Shown here in pieces: positions 57,893 through 64,000 of a stretch of 64,000 nt of DNA. The notes beneath the pieces were generated by a model. It made no database searches and was not told where the DNA came from. It saw nothing but the letters and a program-made list of their open reading frames with translations. The stretch spans positions 1,990,501 to 2,054,500 of the forward strand of contig NZ_AP025732.1 of the NCBI RefSeq assembly GCF_023734775.1, written 5' to 3'. How positions within the stretch are numbered: position 1 is the stretch's first letter; every line of letters starts with the position of its first letter. The DNA is from Nostoc cf. commune SO-36 (GTDB lineage Bacteria > Cyanobacteriota > Cyanobacteriia > Cyanobacteriales > Nostocaceae). Made by a program: the position numbers and the translations under genes.

Positions 57893-57941
57893 GACAGATG
57901 CAAAGCAACTATTGCTAAAAAAAATTATTTAGTTATAATAG

Positions 57942-57953
57942 TACGTATACTAA
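57942..57953 (+). promoter_or_regulatory. Candidate MarR operator, site 1
   Basis: TACGTATACTAA lies 12 bp upstream of the marR start codon. It shares the pattern TACGYATWCTAA with two sites before emrA. The position would allow autoregulation. Binding is inferred from shared sequence only. Confidence 0.5.
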
Positions 57954-57965
57954 GTATTTTGCTAA

Positions 57966-58433
57966 ATGATTTCTACATCTAATCAGTCCCCAGCTTTAGA
58001 TTCGTGGCAGCAAAATCTGGCACCATATAATTTGGGCTACAGAATCAAATTAGTCTCGCAACTCATCAGTCGCAAGTTTACAGACAGACTAGAACCCTTT
58101 GGTCTTACGCCATTTCACTGGCTGGTATTGTGCTGTTTGTGGCAAGAAGATGGTTTACCTACTTCTAGTATTGGGGACAAGCTCAAACAAGTAGGCGGAA
58201 CTTTAACAGGTGTACTAGATCGCATGGAAGAACGCGGCTTGGTGCGTCGAGAACGCGACATTCAAGATCGCCGCATCTGGCGAATCTGGTTAACGGATGC
58301 AGGTAAGGAACTAGAAGTTGTCTTACCGCCAATCGCCGCAGCAGTGCGCGATGAAGCGATGGATGGTATTTCCCCTGCTGACCGAGAACTGTTTTCCCAA
58401 ATCTTGAATCGGGCGATCGCTAACCTCTCCTAA
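57966..58433 (+). CDS. MarR family transcriptional regulator
   Basis: The 155-residue winged-helix protein has the MarR layout: N-terminal dimerisation helix (YRIKLVSQLISRKFTDRLEPFGLTPFHWLVLCCLW), recognition helix (TSSIGDKLKQVGGTLTGVLDRMEERGLVRRERD) and wing (DIQDRRIWRIWLTDAGKEL). Members usually repress efflux or stress genes and release DNA on ligand binding. Gene order (marR-emrA-MFS-emrB) and the shared TACGYATWCTAA sites before marR and emrA support a role controlling the downstream efflux genes. Confidence 0.9.
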   Translation: MISTSNQSPALDSWQQNLAPYNLGYRIKLVSQLISRKFTDRLEPFGLTPFHWLVLCCLWQEDGLPTSSIGDKLKQVGGTLTGVLDRMEERGLVRRERDIQDRRIWRIWLTDAGKELEVVLPPIAAAVRDEAMDGISPADRELFSQILNRAIANLS

Positions 58434-58494
58434 AGATGATCCCATAATCACCCGACTGGGGGAAGTGATGTAAAGATTTATTTTGAGATAATAA

Positions 58495-58544
58495 TACGCA
58501 TACTAAGGAAATAAGTTTTTTTCAGAAAATACTACGCATTCTAA
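58495..58544 (+). promoter_or_regulatory. Candidate MarR operators, sites 2 and 3
   Basis: TACGCATACTAA (58495-58506) and TACGCATTCTAA (58533-58544) lie 38 bp apart, upstream of emrA. They match the site before marR at 10-11 of 12 positions. Two sites near one promoter suggest cooperative repression. Confidence 0.5.
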
Positions 58545-58593
58545 ATAAAAGACTATCAATCAAATTACTGAAAGAACAAGCGAGTTAAGAATC

Positions 58594-60048
58594 ATGACCA
58601 GTAATACTTTTAACGGACGCAACCAAAACAAAATCCCACTTATTGAAAAACAATTGATTCCTGATTCCGAGACTTTAGAAACTGTAACAGCAGAATCACC
58701 TGTTGTCACGCCTGAGATAGAGAAAGAAAAAGAAGTTCCACCGAAGCGGAAAAGACCGACTGGTTTAATTTTGGCAGCATTGGGTGTAGGTGCGATCGCC
58801 GCAGGTGGTTTTGGTTATAACTACTGGCAATACGCTTCCACCCATCAGGAAACAGACAACGCCACTGTTGCCGGAAACATTCACCAAGTTAGTAGCCGCA
58901 TTCCTGGAACTGTAAGTCAGGTGCTAGTGGATGATAACCAACTGGTGCAACCGGGACAGTTGTTAGTCAAGTTAGATCCACGGGACTATGAAAGCAAGGT
59001 ACAACAAGCAGCAGCAGCCCTGGAAAATGCTCGTGGACAGGCGCAAGCAGCGCAAGCAAATATTGCTTTAAGTTCACAAACCACCACCGGTAAGACAACT
59101 CAAGCGCAAGGTGATGTCAGCAGTGCAGTAGCAGCAATTTCCACAGCCCAAGCAGCAGTACAAGAAGCCCAAGCTGGGATACCAGCAGCACAAGCTGAAG
59201 TCAGATTAGCCGAAGCAGGGATTCCCGCCGCCCAAGCGCAGGTAGCGCAAGCAAATGCGAATTTGGAAAATGCCCAAGCAGATTACAATCGCTATAACCA
59301 GTTGTATCAATCAGGTGCGATCGCTCGTCAACAGTTAGACACAGCTAAGGCCGCTTTTAATGTGGCTACGGCACAAAGGAACGCTGCTATTCAGGGAGTA
59401 GAACAAGCCCAAGCCAAGTTAGCCTCTGCGAGAGTTGGTGTTGCCAAAGCCCAGTCTCAACTAGCACAGGCGCAAGAAAATGTCACCAACGCCCAAGCTA
59501 AATTGGCAGCATCTAGGGGAGGATTGCAACAAGCTACCGCAGGCGGACAAGATACAACAGTCAAACGTAGCCAATACGAAGCGGCAAAAGCGGCGATCGC
59601 CCAATCGGAAGCATCGCTCAAAGACGCACAATTACAACTATCTTACGCCAATGTTACCGCCCCCAGTGCCGGACGAGTTGGTAGAAAAAATGTCGAAGTT
59701 GGCAACCGAGTTGCAGTAGGAACACCATTAATGGCGATCGTGGATAACCAGTATTGGGTAATTGCGAACTTCAAAGAAACTCAATTAGAAAAGATGCGAC
59801 CAGGAGAAGCGGCAGAAATCAAGCTAGATGCTTTCCCTCATCATACCTTTGTTGGTCGTGTAGAAAGTCTTTCGCCAGCTTCCGGCGCTCAGTTTGCTTT
59901 ATTGCCACCAGATAATGCTACAGGTAACTTTACCAAAGTTGTCCAACGCATTCCCGTTAAGATAGTTTTTGACCAAAAGAGCATTCAAGGGTACGAATCG
60001 CGGATTACTCCGGGGATGTCTGCGGAAATTGCTGTAGAAGTCAAGTAA
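58594..60048 (+). CDS. emrA: HlyD/EmrA-type membrane fusion protein
   Basis: The 484-residue periplasmic adaptor has a cytosolic start, one membrane helix (about 63-83, ILAALGVGAIAAGGFGYNYW) and a split lipoyl domain (NIHQVSSRIPGTVSQVLVDDNQLVQPGQLLVKLDPRDY and the strand YANVTAPSAGRVGRKNVEVGNRV). A long alpha-hairpin of Ala/Gln-rich heptads (about 130-335) and a beta-barrel domain follow (EAAEIKLDAFPHHTFVGRVESLSPASG). It bridges an inner-membrane transporter, probably the DHA2 protein at 61532, to an outer-membrane channel. The tandem AAQAQV-type hairpin is longer than in E. coli EmrA. Confidence 0.92.
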   Translation: MTSNTFNGRNQNKIPLIEKQLIPDSETLETVTAESPVVTPEIEKEKEVPPKRKRPTGLILAALGVGAIAAGGFGYNYWQYASTHQETDNATVAGNIHQVSSRIPGTVSQVLVDDNQLVQPGQLLVKLDPRDYESKVQQAAAALENARGQAQAAQANIALSSQTTTGKTTQAQGDVSSAVAAISTAQAAVQEAQAGIPAAQAEVRLAEAGIPAAQAQVAQANANLENAQADYNRYNQLYQSGAIARQQLDTAKAAFNVATAQRNAAIQGVEQAQAKLASARVGVAKAQSQLAQAQENVTNAQAKLAASRGGLQQATAGGQDTTVKRSQYEAAKAAIAQSEASLKDAQLQLSYANVTAPSAGRVGRKNVEVGNRVAVGTPLMAIVDNQYWVIANFKETQLEKMRPGEAAEIKLDAFPHHTFVGRVESLSPASGAQFALLPPDNATGNFTKVVQRIPVKIVFDQKSIQGYESRITPGMSAEIAVEVK

Positions 60049-60178
60049 TATCAGATTGGCTTAAAACATCTGAAAAACCTCTTTCTGCTTATGGCATTCT
60101 CCTACATCTAAAGACAGGCGTATAAAGATCAGGTGAGATGATATTTATGAAAACAGATTGGTATAAAGCAAGCCTGAG

Positions 60179-61429
60179 ATGAAAAAACCGCTACTACCTG
60201 CTTTAAGGTCAAAAAACTTTCAGCTGTTTTTTGCCGGACAAGGTATTTCCCTAATTGGGACGTGGATGACGCAACTTGCCACGATTTGGCTAGTTTATGA
60301 CTTGACAAACTCCCCATTAATGCTAGGAATTGTGGGATTTTCGAGTCAAATTCCTAGCTTTTTTTTAGCTCCTTTTGGTGGAGTATTTGTAGATCGCTTT
60401 TCTCGATATCGTACCTTAATTAGTACGCAAGTCTTGGCGATGATTCAATCGTTAACATTAGCAGTGCTGGCGTTAACTGGTGTGATTCAGGTATGGCACA
60501 TCATCGCCTTGAGCTTGTTTCAAGGATTTATTAACGCCTTAGATGCGCCAGCCCGCCAAGCTTTTGTACCAGAATTGGTTGAGCGTAGAGAAGATTTAGC
60601 CAATGCGATCGCGATTAACTCTACAATGGTCAACGGGGCGCGATTAATTGGCCCTGCGATCGGAGGTTTATTAATTGCCAGGGTTGGAACTGCTTATTGT
60701 TTTCTAATTGATGGTTTGAGCTACATTGCTGTCATCGCTGCATTATTAGCAATGAAAGTTAAACCTTGGAAAAATGTGGTTCCTGACGGTAATCCCTTAC
60801 AAAAAGTCAAAGAGGGATTTGTATACGCCTTTAGTTTCTCACCCATTCGCTCCGTCTTATTGCTATCAGCTTTAGTCAGCCTCATGGGACTGCAAAATAC
60901 TATTTTAGTGCCAGTTATTGCAGAACAAGTTCTCAAAGGTGGTGCAGAAACATTGGGCTTTTTGATGGCGGCATCTGGAGTTGGAGCCTTAACTGGTGGT
61001 ATTTATCTAGCTACACGCCAAACAATATTAGGAATTGGGAAATTGATTGCCTTAGCTCCAGCAATTTTAGGAATGGGTTTAATTGCCTTTTCTTTATCTC
61101 GATATTTACCACTTTCTTTATTTACAATGTTATTTGTTGGCTTAGGTACAATTCTCCAAATTGCTGCTAGTAACACATTTTTACAAACAATTGTTGAGGA
61201 TGACAAACGTGGGCGATTGATGAGCTTATACACAATGTCATTTTTAGGGATGATTCCCATAGGCAATTTATTGGGAGGTTTCTTAGCAAGTCATATCGGT
61301 GCTACCAACACTTTAATTATTGATGGGATAGTTTGTATTTTAGGCTCTATTATTTTTAGCAGGCAGTTGCCTGCTTTAAGGCAAATAATGCGTCCAATTT
61401 ATGAGAAGAAGGGAATTATCACAACTTAG
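60179..61429 (+). CDS. MFS transporter (DHA3/EntS-like)
   Basis: The 416-residue protein has about 12 membrane helices and the DHA3-like start FQLFFAGQGISLIGTWMTQLATIWLVYDLTNSPLMLGIVGF, the loop FVDRFSRYRTL (the A-motif position) and LDAPARQAFVPELVERREDLANAIAINSTMVNGARLIGPAIGGLL, typical of multidrug/siderophore exporters such as EntS. It lies between emrA and the DHA2 gene, so it probably belongs to the same regulon. The substrate is unknown. Confidence 0.88.
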   Translation: MKKPLLPALRSKNFQLFFAGQGISLIGTWMTQLATIWLVYDLTNSPLMLGIVGFSSQIPSFFLAPFGGVFVDRFSRYRTLISTQVLAMIQSLTLAVLALTGVIQVWHIIALSLFQGFINALDAPARQAFVPELVERREDLANAIAINSTMVNGARLIGPAIGGLLIARVGTAYCFLIDGLSYIAVIAALLAMKVKPWKNVVPDGNPLQKVKEGFVYAFSFSPIRSVLLLSALVSLMGLQNTILVPVIAEQVLKGGAETLGFLMAASGVGALTGGIYLATRQTILGIGKLIALAPAILGMGLIAFSLSRYLPLSLFTMLFVGLGTILQIAASNTFLQTIVEDDKRGRLMSLYTMSFLGMIPIGNLLGGFLASHIGATNTLIIDGIVCILGSIIFSRQLPALRQIMRPIYEKKGIITT

Positions 61430-61531
61430 GAAGTTTAAATTGTAATGATATTTTAATTTCGTCATGCAGATAAAAAGAGAAAATTTAATAATAGATTTTT
61501 TGCAACTTAACTTTGAAACAGGAAAAACACT

Positions 61532-63112
61532 ATGGCTAATACAGATGTAATTGGTCAGCAAGCACCGCCTGAACGTGTCCCATTAAGAACTTGGATTGGT
61601 GTATTAGCCAGTATGCTTGGTGCATTTATGGCTGTATTAGATATTCAGATAACTAATGCTTCACTACAAGATATCCAAGCAAGTTTAGGAGCAACATTAG
61701 AAGAAGGTTCCTGGATTTCTACAGCATATCTCGTGGCAGAGATTGTGGTAATCCCTCTAACAGGATGGTTATCACGGGTGTTTTCTCTACGACGTTATTT
61801 GTTAGTAAATACTGCACTATTTATTTTCTTTTCTATATGCTGTGCTTGGTCGTGGAATCTCAATTCCATGATTTTATTTCGCGCTTTACAAGGTTTCAGT
61901 GGAGGAGTACTAATTCCTACTGCTATGACTGTTGTATTAACGACTTTACCCCAATCTAAGCAATCAGTTGGACTGGCTGCATTCGGTTTTAGTGCAGTTT
62001 TTGCACCTTCAATTGGCCCGACATTAGGAGGTTGGTTAACAGAAAACTTTGGTTGGGAATATAACTTTTATATAAATGTAATTCCCGGAGCATTAATGCT
62101 AGCTGGTGTTTGGTATGGGATTAAGCAAGAAAAACCCCAAATTAGTTTACTGAAACAAGGAGACTGGTGGGGAATTATTGCAATGGCTATTGGCTTAGGT
62201 TCTCTGCAAGTTGTTTTAGAAGAGGGTAGCCGCAAAGATTGGTTTAGTTCAGCATTGATTGTGCGCTTAAGTGTGATTGCAGGAATTTTCTTGGCGATAT
62301 TTTTCTATATTGAATTAACTCGTAAGCAACCATTTATTAATTTGCGGCTTTTGTTTAGGCGCAACTTTGGTTTAGCAAGTATTGTTAATGTGTCACTAGG
62401 GGTAGGATTATATGGTTCAATTTATATTTTACCGTTGTATCTCGCCCAAATTCAAAAATACAATGCTCTGCAAATTGGTGAAGTGTTGATTTGGGCTGGT
62501 ATTCCCCAACTATTTATTATTCCCCTCATACCTAAATTGATGCAACGCATTGATGTGCGTTTAATGGTGGCTGTTGGTGTAACTTTGTTTTCCATCAGTG
62601 CATTTATGAACTCTGGAATGACTAATCAAACTGGATTAGATCAGTTACGTTGGTCGCAATTTGTGCGTGCAATGGGTCAACCCCTAATTATGGTACCGCT
62701 AACTTCTATCGCCACTGGTGGATTAAGTCCGAAAGAAGCAGGTTCGGCAAGTGGTTTATTTAATATGATGCGGAATATGGGCGGTTCTATAGGGATTGCA
62801 TCTTTAGCAACATTGTTAACTAATAGAGAGCAATTTCACTCTAATAGATTGGGTGATACGGTATCTTTATATAACCCAGAAACTCAACAGCGAATTGACC
62901 AAATGACCCAGTATTTTGTCAGTCGAGGAGCAGATTTGAGTACAGCACAAAATCAAGCGATCGCATCTATATCTAATATAGTTCGTCGGGAAGCTTATGT
63001 AATGGCTTTTAACGATTGTTTTTACTTTATTGGCATTGCATTGTTACTCAGTGGGCTTGCCGTTTTATTCTTCAAAAAGGTGAAGCCAAGTGGTGGCGCT
63101 ATCGCTCATTAA
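61532..63112 (+). CDS. emrB: DHA2 family multidrug efflux permease (EmrB/QacA type)
   Basis: A 526-residue protein with about 14 predicted membrane helices. Key motifs are MLGAFMAVLDIQITNASLQDIQASLGATLEEGSWISTAYLVAEIVVIPLTGWLSRVFSLRRYLL (motif A with the conserved Asp and the D1-type motif) and RALQGFSGGVLIPTAMTVVLTTLP, with SGLFNMMRNMGGSIGIA (C-type) near residue 410. It is the H+-driven partner of EmrA. A 102-bp gap separates it from the MFS gene. Confidence 0.93.
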   Translation: MANTDVIGQQAPPERVPLRTWIGVLASMLGAFMAVLDIQITNASLQDIQASLGATLEEGSWISTAYLVAEIVVIPLTGWLSRVFSLRRYLLVNTALFIFFSICCAWSWNLNSMILFRALQGFSGGVLIPTAMTVVLTTLPQSKQSVGLAAFGFSAVFAPSIGPTLGGWLTENFGWEYNFYINVIPGALMLAGVWYGIKQEKPQISLLKQGDWWGIIAMAIGLGSLQVVLEEGSRKDWFSSALIVRLSVIAGIFLAIFFYIELTRKQPFINLRLLFRRNFGLASIVNVSLGVGLYGSIYILPLYLAQIQKYNALQIGEVLIWAGIPQLFIIPLIPKLMQRIDVRLMVAVGVTLFSISAFMNSGMTNQTGLDQLRWSQFVRAMGQPLIMVPLTSIATGGLSPKEAGSASGLFNMMRNMGGSIGIASLATLLTNREQFHSNRLGDTVSLYNPETQQRIDQMTQYFVSRGADLSTAQNQAIASISNIVRREAYVMAFNDCFYFIGIALLLSGLAVLFFKKVKPSGGAIAH

Positions 63113-63159
63113 ATTTGTTGTATGAGTTAAAATGTTTGATAAAACTCTAAGGTACTAAA

Positions 63160-63741
63160 ATGGTCGTTAGCCAAAGTGAGTACTATATCTCCCCTGAAGA
63201 ATATCTAGAAGGCGAGAAAGTAAGTGAAATCAAACATGAGTACATTGATGGTCAAGTCTACGCAATGGCAGGGGCAAGTGATGCTCATGTCACAGTGAGC
63301 ATGAATGTATCAATGCTGTTGCGAAACCATCTCCGGGGTAGTGGTTGTCGTGTCTATATGTTAGATATGAAAGCACAGATTGATATCATAAATCGCTATT
63401 TTTATCCCGATGTGATGGTGACTTGCGATACACGAGATAAAGAATTTGAATATTTTAAGCGCCATCCTTCCTTAATTATCGAAGTGCTTTCTGAGTCAAC
63501 CGAAGGCTATGACAGAGGTAAGAAATTCGCTAGTTACCGACACTTAGAATCATTACAAGAATATGTACTAATTTCACCAGATAGAATGAGCGTCGAATGC
63601 TTCCGCCGCAATGAAGATGGACATTGGGTACTTTACCCTTACGAGAAAGGCGAAGAGGTGCATTTAGCTAGCGTTGATTTTCGCTGTGCGATCGCAGAAA
63701 TATATGAAGATGTAATATTGATAGATGAAAATATTTCTTAA
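63160..63741 (+). CDS. Uma2 family endonuclease
   Basis: The 193-residue protein belongs to Uma2/DUF820, a PD-(D/E)XK-type nuclease family greatly expanded in cyanobacteria. Visible motifs include YISPEEYLEGEKVSEIKHEYIDGQVYAMAGAS, RYFYPDVMVTCDTRD (acidic active-site region) and PSLIIEVLSESTEGYDRGKKFASYRHLESLQEYVLIS with the EV...K core. Physiological targets are unknown. A second Uma2 gene on the opposite strand overlaps its end by 4 bp. Confidence 0.88.
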   Translation: MVVSQSEYYISPEEYLEGEKVSEIKHEYIDGQVYAMAGASDAHVTVSMNVSMLLRNHLRGSGCRVYMLDMKAQIDIINRYFYPDVMVTCDTRDKEFEYFKRHPSLIIEVLSESTEGYDRGKKFASYRHLESLQEYVLISPDRMSVECFRRNEDGHWVLYPYEKGEEVHLASVDFRCAIAEIYEDVILIDENIS

Positions 63742-64000
63742 TCTAACATTTCTGGGTCAATTCCTAAATCTTTGAGTTGTTCAGCAGATAGACTACGCAA
63801 TTTCTCTACAATTCTCTCTCGCTTTTGTCGCTCAATCACTGCCCGTTCCTCACCCGTTAACAGCAAATTTCCTTGTGCATCCCACCACCGTAGCCAAGGT
63901 AACTCTGCATTCTGATAAAATCCCTGCCAGATTCCTAACTCTACACCCATAGGAGCAATTGGGTAATATCCTCGTTCATTGGGTTGCATCAGTTGATAAG
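63738..64000 (-). CDS. Uma2-like protein, C-terminal part cut by window end
   Basis: Only the last 87 or so residues lie in the window: YYPIAPMGVELGIWQGFYQNAELPWLRWWDAQGNLLLTGEERAVIERQKRERIVEKLRSLSAEQLKDLGIDPEMLD. The WLRWWDAQGNLL..EER and LRSLGIDP tail is the usual C-terminal extension of cyanobacterial Uma2 proteins. The catalytic part is outside the window. The gene is convergent with the other Uma2 gene, overlapping by 4 bp. Confidence 0.8.
   Translation of the reverse strand, partial: YQLMQPNERGYYPIAPMGVELGIWQGFYQNAELPWLRWWDAQGNLLLTGEERAVIERQKRERIVEKLRSLSAEQLKDLGIDPEMLD

Overview
The window comes from a filamentous, probably heterocyst-forming cyanobacterium (Nostocales). It carries psbA for the photosystem II D1 protein, a Ycf34-type protein, a DUF3598 protein, a cyanobacterial-type glutamate-cysteine ligase, frequent HIP1 octamers (GCGATCGC, for example at 3661, 3931 and 14552) and the heptamer repeats (AATGCCC) typical of Nostoc and Anabaena. 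Housekeeping genes are intact, but about ten loci are broken by single-base indels, nonsense codons, insertion sequences (IS) or miniature elements. This pattern suggests an eroding genome, such as a plant-symbiotic Nostoc ('Nostoc azollae' is the best-known case). The species is inference only.

Layout. 0.2-3.8 kb: rpmH, rnpA, a PH-domain gene, yidC, jag and a DUF177 gene, the classic cyanobacterial ribosome/RNase P/membrane-insertion cluster. 4-7 kb: an AbrB-PIN toxin-antitoxin pair, a complete ISAzo13-type element (5002-6324) and an IS4/Tn5-like remnant sitting in the loop of a hairpin repeat. 7-10.3 kb: a RibD-like reductase, a MITE, psbA and a HIT protein. 10.4-13 kb: a conflict-type locus made of a 62-bp tandem array of overlapping mini-ORFs, a frameshifted EACC1-like gene, and a caspase / EF-hand loop / response-regulator fusion, closed by a second copy of the MITE. 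13-23 kb: an Omp85 protein, DUF3598, FtsX, a tRNA(CAT) with a displaced partial copy, a LysM-M23 endopeptidase, TrmL and GshA. 23.4-29.8 kb: a decayed operon of a COG1112-type helicase and a phospholipase D-family nuclease, resembling Mokosh phage defence. 30-36 kb: a cation/proton antiporter, a broken IS5-like transposase, an NmrA-type reductase and a DUF6875 protein. 36-44 kb: PBP2, a beta-lactamase-like remnant, a VanY-type carboxypeptidase, an AEC transporter, TsaB, Ycf34 and a CCA-adding-type enzyme. 44-55.5 kb: the most eroded part, with IS701-like and IS1182-like elements, MITEs, and split HtrA, Ap4A phosphorylase, response-regulator and substrate-binding-protein genes. 55.5-64 kb: a methyltransferase, a GT39 glycosyltransferase, a MarR-EmrA-MFS-EmrB efflux cluster with three copies of a candidate operator, and two Uma2 genes.

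How genes work together. The early cluster couples ribosome, RNase P and membrane-protein insertion. PBP2, VanY, FtsX and two M23 peptidases serve cell-wall growth and division. The marR-emrA-emrB block looks like one efflux regulon. Two separate defence-like modules, EACC1-caspase and helicase-PLD, both carry inactivating lesions. The mobile elements record many insertions: three MITE copies have perfect 10-bp target duplications, and another MITE family uses TA targets.
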